Positions 8,624 through 17,693 of a stretch of DNA of 64,000 nucleotides are shown piece by piece (positions within the stretch are counted from its first letter, which is position 1; each line of letters opens with the position of its first letter). Source of the stretch: Pedobacter soli (GTDB taxonomy: Bacteria > Bacteroidota > Bacteroidia > Sphingobacteriales > Sphingobacteriaceae); contig NZ_FMZH01000001.1 in the NCBI RefSeq assembly GCF_900101435.1, forward strand, positions 248,001 to 312,000, written 5' to 3'. Under the pieces are notes generated by a model that did no database searches, was not told the DNA's origin, and saw only the letters and a list, made by a program, of their open reading frames with translations. The translations under genes and the position numbers were made by a program.

Positions 8624-9841
8624 CTAAAACAAATAGGCCAATAAAATCCCTGCTAACACAATAATGGGCGGGCTCACTTTTGTAAAGTTGAGCAATAAAA
8701 ACGTAACCAGCATAATCCCTAAAAACAGCCAGTTAAACCCCATAGGGATTAGCAGGAGTATAAATGCGGCAATAATAAAACCTACGCTTACCGCATTAAT
8801 GCCGGAAAGACTGTGTTTAATTCGGGAGATTTTTTTAAGGTCATCCCAAAAAGGTACGATAAACAATACTAAAATTAATCCCGGTAAATTAATACCGATT
8901 ACACCAATCAAGCCCCCTAAAATCTGCCCCCAAAGTCCATAGCCAAAATTCTTCATGCTTAATGCACCGAGATAACTGGTAAAAGAAAAGGTTGGTCCGG
9001 GCAGTGCTTGCTGCAGTGCAAAGCCAGATAAAAATCCCGTGGCATGCAGATAGTGTTTCATTTCTACAAACTCGGTAAACATCAGGGGCACCAAAACCTG
9101 TCCGCCACCAAAAACCAGTATGCCGTTACGGTAAAAATTCTCTAATAAACGGATTGGCAAACTGAATGGCGATGTACGGTTAATGATTGCACCAACCAGG
9201 GCAAACAACAACAAGGCGCCTAAAAAATAGATCAGTTTTTTAGGGTTAACATTCGAAAATAATTTAACCCTCAACTCTGTTTCCTCTTTTGGGGTTTCTA
9301 TGGCCGATGAGATCATCCCACCAATTAAAATGGATAAAGGAAACACGTAGGCGTTGCGCAGCACCAGGGTGGCAATAACCGAAGCTACTGCCAGAAATAT
9401 TGCTACCTGCGAAGAAAGCACCTTTTTACCCAGTTGCCAGGCGCCATAAGCCACTATACCGAGCGCAATGGGCTGTATATATTCCAAAATTGCATTGAAC
9501 TTCTGCTTCTGATCGAGCATGGCATAGCTGATTGCAGCAAAAGTCATGATGCTGGCTGTCGGTAAAATCCAGATCAGGAAAGTAATGATAGCCAGTTTCA
9601 ACTTACCTACTTTCCAGGCTATCCCTACCAGTGTTTGCGTAGAGGCAGGCCCCGGTAATACCTGCGCCAGTGCATTTAACTCTAAAAGCTCCTCTTCCGA
9701 GATAAATTTAGTGCTCTGTACAAAATACTTAAGCAATAAAGCCAGGTGCGCCTGTGCCCCGCCAAAAGAGGTGAATGTAAAAAAAATAACATTCCGGATA
9801 AACAGCCACTGCTTTTTGGCAGCAATAGGTTTGTTTTGCAT
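8624..9841 (-). CDS. chrA: Chromate transporter ChrA, two-domain form
   Basis: CHR-family inner-membrane protein, in characterised members an exporter of chromate. The 405 residues hold two homologous CHR halves. The first has FFTFTSFGGAQAHLALLL near 16-33 and LAQVLPGPASTQTLVGIAW. The second has GILVFGGGQVLVPLMF near 245 and LQQALPGPTFSFTSYLGAL near 283. Both contain the family's FGG and PGP signatures. About ten hydrophobic segments are visible. It stands alone with REP-like DNA downstream and the TPR gene 35 bases upstream on the same strand. Substrate (chromate or another oxyanion) is not shown by the sequence. Confidence 0.9.
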   Translation of the reverse strand: MQNKPIAAKKQWLFIRNVIFFTFTSFGGAQAHLALLLKYFVQSTKFISEEELLELNALAQVLPGPASTQTLVGIAWKVGKLKLAIITFLIWILPTASIMTFAAISYAMLDQKQKFNAILEYIQPIALGIVAYGAWQLGKKVLSSQVAIFLAVASVIATLVLRNAYVFPLSILIGGMISSAIETPKEETELRVKLFSNVNPKKLIYFLGALLLFALVGAIINRTSPFSLPIRLLENFYRNGILVFGGGQVLVPLMFTEFVEMKHYLHATGFLSGFALQQALPGPTFSFTSYLGALSMKNFGYGLWGQILGGLIGVIGINLPGLILVLFIVPFWDDLKKISRIKHSLSGINAVSVGFIIAAFILLLIPMGFNWLFLGIMLVTFLLLNFTKVSPPIIVLAGILLAYLF

Positions 9842-9876
9842 GAATTAAAACTGATAACTGTTAACTAAAAACTGAC

Positions 9877-10212
9877 CTAGTCATCTTCGTAATCCAATCC
9901 GGCTGCTGAGTTGTAGGCCCCTTGCAATTCGGAGAAAGCATGCATATCGCGCTTATTGCGTGCCACTTGCATTCCCTTTTGATAAATTTCGATTGCTTTT
10001 TCTTTCTGGTTGTCTTTTTCCAATAACTTGCCCAGATGGTAATAGGTACCTACATAATCGGGATGCTGATCAGTTAACTGAAGGTAAAAAGAATAGGCTT
10101 TTTCTTTATCATTTTGTGCGTTATACTCTGTGGCTAAGGCATATAGTATAAACGGATCGTTCGGATCGCTTTCTAAAAAATCTAATAACTTACTTAAACG
10201 GGTAGTTGACAT
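9877..10212 (-). CDS. Small tetratricopeptide-repeat protein
   Basis: A 111-residue protein made almost entirely of two to three TPR units: DPNDPFILYALATEYNAQND (about 16-35), KEKAYSFYLQLTDQHPDYVG and TYYHLGKLLEKDNQKEKAIE. TPRs are helical scaffolds for protein contacts. There is no signal peptide, so it is probably cytoplasmic. It diverges from etfB with 62 bases between start codons, which must hold both promoters. It is a conserved type in Bacteroidota, but no specific partner can be named. Confidence 0.75.
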   Translation of the reverse strand: MSTTRLSKLLDFLESDPNDPFILYALATEYNAQNDKEKAYSFYLQLTDQHPDYVGTYYHLGKLLEKDNQKEKAIEIYQKGMQVARNKRDMHAFSELQGAYNSAAGLDYEDD

Positions 10213-10234
10213 TTTATTTCCTTGCTTTTTTAAT

Positions 10235-10242
10235 TAAATTTG
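10235..10242 (+). promoter_or_regulatory. Putative -7 box TAAATTTG for etfB
   Basis: TAAATTTG matches TAnnTTTG and lies 32 bases before the etfB start. A TTGA at 10206-10209 is further upstream than the usual 19-21 bases, so only the -7 part is convincing. Confidence 0.45.
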
Positions 10243-10274
10243 CAGAAAGACCTTATATAATAAACATATAACAT

Positions 10275-11012
10275 ATGAAAATATTAGTTTGTATCAGTAA
10301 TGTGCCAGACACAACGACAAAAATAACTTTTACCAACGATAATACCGAATTCAATACTGCAGGTGTACAATATATTGTTAATCCTTACGATGAAATTGCT
10401 TTAGCAAGAGCGATTGAGCTAACTGAAGGTGGTAAAGGAACGGTAACCGTTATCAATGTTGGCGAAGCAGCCAACGATCCAACCATCAGAAAAGCACTTG
10501 CTATTGGTGCCGATGATGCTGTTAGGGTAAATGCAGCTCCAAGAGATGCCTATTTTGTGGCGAAGCAAATTGCTGAATATGCTAAAGACAAAGATTTCAA
10601 TGTTATTTTAACCGGTCGCGAATCTATTGATTACAATGGAAACCAGGTTGCTGCCATGGTTGGCGAATTTTTAGATATCCCTTCTGTATCGATCATCAAA
10701 AAATTAGATATTGATGGCGATACTGCAACTATCGAAAGAGAAATTGAAGGCGGTAAAGAAGTATTAACCGTTTCGGGTAAGTTTGTAGCCAGCTGTGCAG
10801 AAGGTGTAGCTGAGCCTAAAATTCCGAACATGCGTGGTATTATGAGCGCCAGAACAAAACCTTTGGCTGTTGTAGAAGCGGTTGCTATTGATGAAGTAAC
10901 CAAGGTAACCAAATATGAAACCCCTGCCCCTCGCGGAACGGTTAAATTAATCCCTGCCGATCAGACAGAGCAGTTAATCAACCTGTTACATAGCGAAGCT
11001 AAGGTAATCTAA
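10275..11012 (+). CDS. etfB: Electron transfer flavoprotein beta subunit
   Basis: Together with the alpha subunit it accepts electrons from acyl-CoA and other dehydrogenases and passes them to ETF:quinone oxidoreductase. The 245-residue protein opens MKILVCISNVPDTTTKI and contains YIVNPYDEIALARAIEL near 35-51, IRKALAIGADDAVRV near 76-90, ILTGRESIDYNGNQVA near 115-130 (the AMP/nucleotide region) and PKIPNMRGIMSARTKPL near 180. Length and motifs are standard. etfA follows 99 bases downstream on the same strand; this gap holds a weak TTAGCAA/TTGCTAA hairpin that may tune expression of the second gene. Confidence 0.93.
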   Translation: MKILVCISNVPDTTTKITFTNDNTEFNTAGVQYIVNPYDEIALARAIELTEGGKGTVTVINVGEAANDPTIRKALAIGADDAVRVNAAPRDAYFVAKQIAEYAKDKDFNVILTGRESIDYNGNQVAAMVGEFLDIPSVSIIKKLDIDGDTATIEREIEGGKEVLTVSGKFVASCAEGVAEPKIPNMRGIMSARTKPLAVVEAVAIDEVTKVTKYETPAPRGTVKLIPADQTEQLINLLHSEAKVI

Positions 11013-11111
11013 TCAGCTGGCAGTTAGCAATTTTCTTTGCTAAGCCTAGCAGAAATAAATCAATAATCATAAATTAAAAATACGCCCGCTAAGGGAATTA
11101 AGGATAAATAT

Positions 11112-12080
11112 ATGTCAGTATTAGTATATGTAGAACAGGCTGAAGGCAAATTTAAGAAATCTGTATTCGAAGCGGTTTCTTACGCCAAAGCCATTGCCGA
11201 TCAACAAGCTACCAGCTTAACCGCTATTTCAATTGGTGATGTTGCCGAAAGCGAATTAAAAGAACTGGGTAAATATGGTGCAGCTAAAGTTTTAAATGTA
11301 AGCGCCGATCAGTTAAAATCTTTTGTTAACCAGGCTTATGCAAGCGTTATCGCTGCTGCTGCCGAAAAAGAAGGCGCTGCTATTGTGGTATTATCTAACT
11401 CATTCTCTGGTAAAGGTTTGGCACCACGTATTGCGGTAAAACTTAAAGCAGGATTAGCCGATGGTGCTGTTGAACTGCCAAGTACAGATGGTAAATTTGC
11501 CGTTAAGAAAACAGCTTTCTCGGGTAAAGCTTTTGCTATCACCGAATTAACGTCGGCTAACAAAGTAATTGCTTTAAATCCAAATGCTTTTGGCGTTAAA
11601 GAAAACGCAACTGATGCCGTTATCGAAAACTTTAGTGCTGATATTAAACAATCAGACCTGGGTACTGTTATTAAAGATATTGTTAGGGCTACCGATAAAG
11701 TTTCGTTACCAGATGCCGAGCTGGTAGTATCAGCCGGAAGAGGTTTAAAAGGTCCGGAAAACTGGGGAATGATTGAAGAACTTGCCGGTTTATTGGGTGC
11801 CGCTACAGCTTGTTCAAAACCGGTTTCTGATGCAGACTGGAGACCACACTCAGAGCACGTTGGCCAAACTGGTATTGCCATTAGCCCAAATTTATACATT
11901 GCTATTGGTATTTCTGGCGCTATCCAGCATTTGGCAGGCGTAAGTTCATCAAAAGTGATTGTAGTAATTAACAAAGATCCGGAAGCACCTTTCTTTAAAG
12001 TGGCCGATTACGGTATTGTTGGTGATGCTTTTGAAGTGGTACCTAAATTAATTGAGGCATTAAAAGCACATAAGGGATAA
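11112..12080 (+). CDS. etfA: Electron transfer flavoprotein alpha subunit
   Basis: FAD-binding partner of EtfB. The 322 residues have the N-terminal nucleotide-fold half and the C-terminal FAD domain. The latter shows SAGRGLKGPENWGMIEELAG near 211-230, then GAATACSKPVSDADWRPH, QTGIAISPNLYIAIGISGAI near 255-275, and the final INKDPEAPFFKVADYGIVGD. All are signature blocks of the family. The gene ends 12 bases before a perfect inverted repeat that looks like the operon terminator. The electron donor dehydrogenases are outside the window. Confidence 0.94.
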   Translation: MSVLVYVEQAEGKFKKSVFEAVSYAKAIADQQATSLTAISIGDVAESELKELGKYGAAKVLNVSADQLKSFVNQAYASVIAAAAEKEGAAIVVLSNSFSGKGLAPRIAVKLKAGLADGAVELPSTDGKFAVKKTAFSGKAFAITELTSANKVIALNPNAFGVKENATDAVIENFSADIKQSDLGTVIKDIVRATDKVSLPDAELVVSAGRGLKGPENWGMIEELAGLLGAATACSKPVSDADWRPHSEHVGQTGIAISPNLYIAIGISGAIQHLAGVSSSKVIVVINKDPEAPFFKVADYGIVGDAFEVVPKLIEALKAHKG

Positions 12081-12091
12081 TATAAACCTTC

Positions 12092-12125
12092 AAACCTCGC
12101 AGGTTTTTAAAACCTGCGAGGTTTT
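12092..12125 (+). terminator. Perfect 16-bp inverted repeat after etfA
   Basis: AAACCTCGCAGGTTTT (12092-12107) is followed one base later by its exact reverse complement (12109-12124). It ends in TTTT and sits between the etfA stop and the DUF151 start. A hairpin with the tip opened would be a strong terminator. This palindrome type is also a common intergenic repeat in the phylum, so both roles are possible. Confidence 0.7.
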
Positions 12126-12136
12126 GAAAAACAAAT

Positions 12137-12751
12137 ATGAAAAAAGTCAAATTAGATATTGTAGGTTTATCTTACAGCCAGACGCAATCTGGTGCTTATG
12201 CCCTTGTTTTAGGAGAAGTAAATGGACGCAGGCGCCTTCCCATTATTATTGGTGCCTTCGAAGCCCAGGCTATTGCCATAGAAATTGAAAAAATGACTCC
12301 TAGCAGGCCATTAACCCATGATCTGTTTAAATCGATGGCTGATACTTTTCATATCAACATCCAGGAAATCATTATCTATAATCTGGTTGATGGCGTTTTT
12401 TATGCCAAACTGATTTGCAGCGACGGCAAAAATACCCACGAGGTTGATGCCCGTACTTCGGATGCTATTGCATTAGCCGTGAGGTTTAATGCGATGATTT
12501 ATACCTACGAATTTATCCTGGCTTCTGCAGGTATTGTAATCGAAGGAAATGATTTTCTTTTCCTCGAGAATATGGATTCGATTGCTAAAGAACCCGAAGC
12601 CGACACCTTGCCAACTTCGGGCCAGCAACAAGGCTTTGGCGATCTTACGGTAGAAGAGTTACAGCAAAAATTACAGGAAGCTATAGCCGAAGAAGCTTAT
12701 GAAAAAGCTGCCCGCTTAAGAGATGAATTAAATAAACGCGGAACTTCATAG
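12137..12751 (+). CDS. Bifunctional nuclease family protein (DUF151) with UvrB/UvrC motif
   Basis: The 204-residue protein has a DUF151/BFN domain over residues 1-135 (MKKVKLDIVGLSYSQTQSGA, RRRLPIIIGAFEAQAIAIE, EVDARTSDAIALAVRF) and a C-terminal UVR motif (EELQQKLQEAIAEEAYEKAA, RLRDELNKR) at about 172-202. Members in plants and Thermotoga have been described as nucleases or structural orphans; a nuclease role here is inferred from family name only. It starts 11 bases after the etfA terminator hairpin and is not clearly part of that operon. Downstream lies a separate inverted repeat. Confidence 0.8.
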   Translation: MKKVKLDIVGLSYSQTQSGAYALVLGEVNGRRRLPIIIGAFEAQAIAIEIEKMTPSRPLTHDLFKSMADTFHINIQEIIIYNLVDGVFYAKLICSDGKNTHEVDARTSDAIALAVRFNAMIYTYEFILASAGIVIEGNDFLFLENMDSIAKEPEADTLPTSGQQQGFGDLTVEELQQKLQEAIAEEAYEKAARLRDELNKRGTS

Positions 12752-12829
12752 TTTCTGCCTTCAGTTATTATCCATAGCCCGATCTTTCAGATTTTTTTCT
12801 ACAAAATCTCTGCTATAAAAAAGCTAAAG

Positions 12830-12874
12830 TCCAAAATGAGCCAGATTGTGTAAAATAATTAGGCTCATTTTGGA
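12830..12874. terminator. 13-bp perfect inverted repeat between DUF151 gene and permease
   Basis: TCCAAAATGAGCC (12830-12842) pairs exactly with GGCTCATTTTGGA (12862-12874) across a 19-base loop. It lies 78 bases after the DUF151 stop and 49 bases before the permease start. The run TTATGTTTTAAAA after it is only partly T-rich, so it could be a terminator or a leader structure of the permease gene. Confidence 0.5.
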
Positions 12875-12923
12875 TTATGTTTTAAAATAGTTCTATATTC
12901 AGCTTTTAAACTAAACTATTATT

Positions 12924-14303
12924 ATGAACGTTAAGTTTCGCTTAACTATAATGAGTTTCATGCAATTCTTTGTATGGGCTGCCTGGTTAATTACAATTGC
13001 AAATTATTGGTTCGGAACCAAACAATGGGATGGCGCCGATTTTGGGATCATTTTCTCTACCATGGGTATTGCCTCGCTGTTTATGCCTACCCTTACCGGT
13101 ATTTTAGCCGATAAATGGATCAATGCAGAAAAGCTCTATGCCATTTTGCACATCCTGTATGCCGCAACCATGTTTTACCTGCCTCAGGTCAATAATCCGC
13201 ACACCTTTTTCTGGGTAATACTGGTAGCCATGTGTTTTTATATGCCAACCATAGCACTAAGTAACTCGATCAGCTATACCACTTTAAAAAATGGCAATTT
13301 CGATGTAGTAAAAGATTTTCCGCCTATCCGCGTTTGGGGTACAATTGGCTTTATTGCAGCCATGTGGATTACCAACTTAACCGGTAATAAAGCCAGTGCC
13401 AACCAGTTTTACATTGCAGGTATAAGTGCTTTATTGTTGGGGGTATATTCATTTACATTACCAGCTTGCAAGCCATTAAATCTAATCAGTGATAAGAAAA
13501 CATTTGCACAAAAACTCGGGCTAGAATCTTTCAAGCTTTTTGCCGATTACAAAATGGCTTTGTTTTTTATCTTTTCGATGTTCCTGGGGGCTGCCTTACA
13601 GTTAACCAATGCTTATGGTGATGTTTTTTTAGATGAATTTAAATTATTCCCGGTTTTTGCCGAATCGTTTGTAATTAAATATTCTACCATCATTTTATCC
13701 ATTTCTCAGGTATCAGAGACACTATTTATCCTGGCTATTCCTTTCTTTTTGAAACGATTTGGAATTAAATGGGTAATTGCCATTGCCATGTTTGCCTGGG
13801 TATTGCGTTTTGGTTTATTTGCCTACGGCGACCCATCGAGCAACCTCTGGATGATCATCACTTCCTGTATTGTTTACGGTATGGCTTTCGATTTCTTTAA
13901 CATATCGGGATCGTTGTTTGTAGAAACCTCAACCACCCCAAAAATCCGTTCTTCTGCCCAGGGCTTGTTTATGATGATGACCAATGGCTTTGGCGCTGTG
14001 TTTGGCAGTTTGGTTTCAGGCTGGATGATTAGCCGCTTTTTTACCACTTATTATCACAATATTGGTTCACTATCCAAATACGTAAAAAGCGAAGCAGACA
14101 ATGTACACCTGCTTAAATTTCTTAAAAATAAAGGGATTGATGTATTACCTAACGGAGATCTGAGCAGAGCCCTGGACGTAAAAGACTGGCATAACATCTG
14201 GTTAACCTTTACCATTTACGTACTCGTTATTGCAGTTGTTTTTGTCGTGATATTTAAACATAAACATACCCGCGCCGAAGTAGAAGCCATTAATCACCTA
14301 TAA
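12924..14303 (+). CDS. Nucleoside permease, NupG/XapB-like MFS family
   Basis: A 459-residue inner-membrane protein with about 12 hydrophobic segments. It starts MNVKFRLTIMSFMQFFVWAA, the typical opening of nucleoside:proton symporters, followed by the TLTGILADKW loop, YMPTIALSNSISYTTL, PPIRVWGTIGFIAAMW, and a late GLFMMMTNGFGAVFGSLVSG segment. It would import nucleosides with protons. The insertion after segment 10 (residues about 380-425, charged) is somewhat long. The DUF3667 gene follows 26 bases downstream, perhaps in the same transcript. Substrate choice within nucleosides cannot be read from the sequence. Confidence 0.85.
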   Translation: MNVKFRLTIMSFMQFFVWAAWLITIANYWFGTKQWDGADFGIIFSTMGIASLFMPTLTGILADKWINAEKLYAILHILYAATMFYLPQVNNPHTFFWVILVAMCFYMPTIALSNSISYTTLKNGNFDVVKDFPPIRVWGTIGFIAAMWITNLTGNKASANQFYIAGISALLLGVYSFTLPACKPLNLISDKKTFAQKLGLESFKLFADYKMALFFIFSMFLGAALQLTNAYGDVFLDEFKLFPVFAESFVIKYSTIILSISQVSETLFILAIPFFLKRFGIKWVIAIAMFAWVLRFGLFAYGDPSSNLWMIITSCIVYGMAFDFFNISGSLFVETSTTPKIRSSAQGLFMMMTNGFGAVFGSLVSGWMISRFFTTYYHNIGSLSKYVKSEADNVHLLKFLKNKGIDVLPNGDLSRALDVKDWHNIWLTFTIYVLVIAVVFVVIFKHKHTRAEVEAINHL

Positions 14304-14329
14304 TTTAAATAATTTCCGAATAACCTCTT

Positions 14330-15460
14330 ATGTCAGCTGGTAAGTATAGAAAAGAACACGATTGTTTAAACTGTGGTTCGCATGTAGAATCACATTATTG
14401 CAGTAAATGTGGTCAGCCCAATTTAGAATTAAAAGAAAGTTTCTGGGCTTTTATTAGTCATAGTATTGCCCATTATTTTCATTTCGACAATAAGTTTTTT
14501 CAAACGCTGGCCCCACTCCTAACCAAGCCCGGTAAAGTTACACTCGATTATCTGGCCGGTAAAAGAGCAAGATATATCAATCCGGTAAGTATGTACATCT
14601 TCGTTTCAATTGTGTACTTCTTAGTGGTTTATTCGCCCAAACATGTAGCAAAGGAGAAGCATGAAGATGATGGTATTACAGTTGAAAAGCAAAACAGCAA
14701 GCATGTAACAGACAGTGTAAATAATGCACTCAAGCTTGCCGGAATGCCAACCGATAATGAAATTATCAAAAAGACTGTGCATTCTTTAGATAAGGCCATA
14801 AAAGTAAAAGAGTTTAAAAAACTGAGCTTCAAAGATCAGGGAATTGAACTTAACCGGATGAAAGCCGAAAATGTTACCCTAAAATCGGATTCGCTTGAAG
14901 AGGTTATCGATAATTACAACGATATCTATATCGAAAGAAACGATAGTACTTATGCGGCTTATCTGGCGCGCCAGCAAAAACTACCTTCAGATCAACAGGA
15001 TAGCTGGTACGAAAAGTTAATCAAAAAGAGAGCGATTACTATTGGTGAAAAATCGGAAGTGATTCATGAAACTTTAGAGCACAACAGGCCAAAACAATAC
15101 TTCTTATTGATGCCCCTGCTGGCACTTTTTATCATGTGGAATTTCAGGAAAAATCACATATACTATCTTAACCACCTGATTTTTACCATTCATGGCATGA
15201 CAGCCTATTTTATTGTACAGATTTTTACTGCTCCATTGATAAAACATGTCTTTCAGAATGCCTACATCGTTACCAAAACAATTGAACTGGCTGTTTTGGT
15301 GTGGATTTGCTGGTACATGTTCAGCGCTTTAAAAGTATTCTATCAGCGTAAAACCGGCAGTATTATCTTCAAAATGTTTTGGATATTCGTACTGTATTGG
15401 ATTGCGTTTAATGTATCAGAATATATTATGGTTAATTTGATTTATTACGTGGCTACGTAA
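14330..15460 (+). CDS. DUF3667 zinc-ribbon membrane protein
   Basis: The 376-residue protein begins with a four-cysteine zinc ribbon, CLNCGSHVESHYCSKCGQ at about residues 12-29. The DUF3667 core follows (HYFHFDNKFFQTLAPLLTKP, GKVTLDYLAGKRARYINPVS) and leads into a first membrane helix near 88-105. A long polar, charged middle (about 110-255) comes next, then a C-terminal group of about four membrane helices from residue 262. The family is common in Bacteroidota and has no established function. It ends before a shared terminator facing gltA. Confidence 0.8.
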   Translation: MSAGKYRKEHDCLNCGSHVESHYCSKCGQPNLELKESFWAFISHSIAHYFHFDNKFFQTLAPLLTKPGKVTLDYLAGKRARYINPVSMYIFVSIVYFLVVYSPKHVAKEKHEDDGITVEKQNSKHVTDSVNNALKLAGMPTDNEIIKKTVHSLDKAIKVKEFKKLSFKDQGIELNRMKAENVTLKSDSLEEVIDNYNDIYIERNDSTYAAYLARQQKLPSDQQDSWYEKLIKKRAITIGEKSEVIHETLEHNRPKQYFLLMPLLALFIMWNFRKNHIYYLNHLIFTIHGMTAYFIVQIFTAPLIKHVFQNAYIVTKTIELAVLVWICWYMFSALKVFYQRKTGSIIFKMFWIFVLYWIAFNVSEYIMVNLIYYVAT

Positions 15461-15547
15461 TATTTCTCGTCATACTGAAAACTTCTGTTCAGTTGGTTAT
15501 ATAGGTATTTCAGCCTAATTTTTGCCAAGCCAGAGACCCTGAATTAA

Positions 15548-15565
15548 ATCCGATAGCTATCGGAT
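15548..15565. repeat. Second copy of palindrome ATCCGATAGCTATCGGAT
   Basis: Identical over 18 bases to the copy at 8290-8307. Here it is framed by CCTGA and TCAGG, which lengthens the hairpin, and it is followed by GTGACG. It is a dispersed REP-like element. Confidence 0.65.
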
Positions 15566-15597
15566 CAGGGTGACGATTTTTAAAAAGATTACCCCAC

Positions 15598-15630
15598 AAA
15601 AAAACCACCCGAATTTCGAGTGGTTTTTTT
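15598..15630. terminator. Bidirectional terminator between DUF3667 gene and gltA
   Basis: AAAACCACCCGAA pairs with TTCGAGTGGTTTT with a single imperfect position. The stem has A-runs on the left and T-runs on the right, so it can end transcripts from both converging genes. Confidence 0.8.
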
Positions 15631-15643
15631 ATGCATTTTGAAA

Positions 15644-16933
15644 TTACTTTCTGTCTTTGATCGCAACAAACTCCCTGTCGGTTTCGCCAACGTAAATCTG
15701 ACGTGGACGGCCGATTGGCTCTTTGTTTTCGTGCATTTCTTTCCATTGTGCAATCCATCCTGGTAAACGTCCTAAAGCGAAAAGAACGGTAAACATTTCT
15801 GAAGGGAAGCCTAATGCACGGTAAATAATACCTGAATAGAAATCTACGTTTGGATATAATTTTCTGTCGATGAAATACTGATCGGTTAAGGCAGCTTCTT
15901 CCAGTTTTTTAGCAATTTCTAAAATCGGATCATCAATACCTAAATTCTCTAAAATATCATCGCAAGCCTTTTTAATGATTTTCGCTCTTGGATCGAAGTT
16001 TTTATATACCCTGTGGCCAAAGCCCATCATACGGAAAGGATCATTTTTATCTTTAGCTTTCGCAATCCACTTTTCGGTATCGCCACCATCAGCTTTAATC
16101 AGCTCGAGCATATCGATTACAGCCTGGTTTGCACCACCATGAAGTGGTCCCCAAAGTGCCGCAATACCTGCAGAAACTGACGCGTACAAATTACAATCAG
16201 ACGAACCTACAATACGTACGGTAGATGCCGAACAGTTTTGCTCATGATCTGCATGCAGGATCAGCAATTTGTTCATGGCATTAACCACAATTGGATTTAC
16301 TTCGTAATCTTCGGTACGCTGTCCAAATGTCATCCAAAGGAAATTGGTAACATAATCATATTTATTTTTTGGATAAATAAGCGGATGACCTAAAGATTTT
16401 TTATAGATAAACGAAACTATGGTAGGCAGCTTAGCCAATAATTTAATAATGGTTAAGTTTTGCTCCTCAGCAGTTTGATTTGGCTTTAAACATTCAGGAT
16501 AAAATGTAGATAAAGAGAAGATTAACGACCCTAACTGACCCATTGGATGAGATCTTGATGGATAGCCATCAAAGAATTTCTTCATATCCTCGTGAATCAG
16601 TGTGTGTTTGCTGATTTCTTTCTGAAAATCGTCTAATTGCGTTTGTGTTGGAAGATCACCGTAAATAACAAGGTAAGCTACTTCTAAAAAACTCGATTTT
16701 TCAGCAAGTTGTTCGATACCATAACCTCTGTATTTTAGAATGCCTTTTTCACCATCTAAAAAAGTGATTTTGCTTTTTGTAGAACCTGTATTTTTAAAAC
16801 CAGTATCTAAAGTTACAAAACCTGTAAGATCTCTTAATTTTGAAATATCAATGGCCTTTTCGTCTTCTGTTCCTGTAATTACTGGCAATTCTATTGTCTT
16901 ACCATCAACTTTGATCTCTGCAATATCTGACAT
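15644..16933 (-). CDS. gltA: Citrate synthase
   Basis: Condenses acetyl-CoA and oxaloacetate to citrate, the first step of the TCA cycle. The 429-residue protein is of the hexameric, Gram-negative type. It has the N-terminal extension with GFVTLDTGFKNTGSTKSKIT near 37-56, GILKYRGYGIEQLAE near 66-80, MNKLLILHADHEQNCS near 224-240, WGPLHGGANQAVIDML near 266 (catalytic His), MGFGHRVYKNFDPRA near 307 (catalytic His), and the catalytic Asp region PNVDFYSGIIYRALG near 370. It is transcribed alone from an AT-rich upstream region. Confidence 0.96.
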   Translation of the reverse strand: MSDIAEIKVDGKTIELPVITGTEDEKAIDISKLRDLTGFVTLDTGFKNTGSTKSKITFLDGEKGILKYRGYGIEQLAEKSSFLEVAYLVIYGDLPTQTQLDDFQKEISKHTLIHEDMKKFFDGYPSRSHPMGQLGSLIFSLSTFYPECLKPNQTAEEQNLTIIKLLAKLPTIVSFIYKKSLGHPLIYPKNKYDYVTNFLWMTFGQRTEDYEVNPIVVNAMNKLLILHADHEQNCSASTVRIVGSSDCNLYASVSAGIAALWGPLHGGANQAVIDMLELIKADGGDTEKWIAKAKDKNDPFRMMGFGHRVYKNFDPRAKIIKKACDDILENLGIDDPILEIAKKLEEAALTDQYFIDRKLYPNVDFYSGIIYRALGFPSEMFTVLFALGRLPGWIAQWKEMHENKEPIGRPRQIYVGETDREFVAIKDRK

Positions 16934-17065
16934 ATTATTGTATTGTGTTTATAGCTTTCTAAATTATATAAAATTAATATACATGCATAACAAATCTGTT
17001 AAATTAATATGAATAATTAGTCAGGAAGACGTAACAATCATGCTTAAAAAAACAAATCGTGCCTG

Positions 17066-17596
17066 TTACTTTGATTTGAGTTCTTCCACTACCCTTCCGC
17101 ACTCCAGCATCTCGTTTCCATAATATGGATTTTTAACTTCCTTTTCTGTTGAAAGCCAGTCGCCACCATCGCCTTTATTGGCCATTGGGCAATGTTGTAC
17201 ATAAATAGTACCCTTTTCTATTTCAGCGTTTTTAACCAAAGCAATTAAATCGGCGCTTAAAACGGTAAAATCTTTTCTTTGCGTTACCAGATTATTGGTA
17301 CCTGCAATTTTACCGGCAACCTCTGCGGTAAGCTCGCATCCTTCGTAGGCAGCCAAACTATTCTTCAAAGCTTCGGCCGTTTTTTGTGCAACCGCAGCAT
17401 CAGATTTAACCAATGCATTTTTCAACTCCACATATTGGGCAAAAATTACCGATTTTTTCTCTTCTTTTATCGTAACTGTGCTTTTAACACTTACGGAATC
17501 TGTTTTTACGGAATCTTTATTTTCTGTAGTCTTTTTTTCCGATTGATTGCAGGCCATTAATGCGGTTATGATGGCTATTCCGAATATTTTTTTCAT
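17066..17596 (-). CDS. DUF3347 lipoprotein
   Basis: A secreted 176-residue lipoprotein: MKKIFGIAIITALMACNQSE is a lipoprotein signal with the modified cysteine at residue 16. After a charged linker comes a DUF3347 domain with helical VELKNALVKSDAAVAQKTAE and the signature VQHCPMANKGDGGDWLSTEK followed by NPYYGNEMLECG. The same block occurs at the end of some copper/silver efflux CusB-like proteins, so periplasmic metal handling is plausible but unproven. I chose the ATG at 17596 rather than one seven codons upstream because the signal peptide starts there. No metal pump is nearby. Confidence 0.8.
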   Translation of the reverse strand: MKKIFGIAIITALMACNQSEKKTTENKDSVKTDSVSVKSTVTIKEEKKSVIFAQYVELKNALVKSDAAVAQKTAEALKNSLAAYEGCELTAEVAGKIAGTNNLVTQRKDFTVLSADLIALVKNAEIEKGTIYVQHCPMANKGDGGDWLSTEKEVKNPYYGNEMLECGRVVEELKSK

Positions 17597-17647
17597 TGTA
17601 TTTGGTTTTCGGCTCAAAATAGCAATTAATATGTTAAATCAATAAAA

Positions 17648-17672
17648 AAAGCCCCGCAAATTGCAGGGCTTT
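17648..17672 (-). terminator. Terminator of the 17694 outer-membrane gene
   Basis: AAAGCCC..GC/GC..GGGCTTT forms a stem. On the minus strand it is followed by a long T-run, just after the stop at 17694. Confidence 0.8.
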
Positions 17673-17693
17673 CTCAAATAAATGATATTTTAA

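Noticed and set aside
11336-11974. 212-codon frame antisense to etfA
   Set aside because: It lies fully inside a clearly conserved gene and has no recognisable domain; a shadow of biased codon use.
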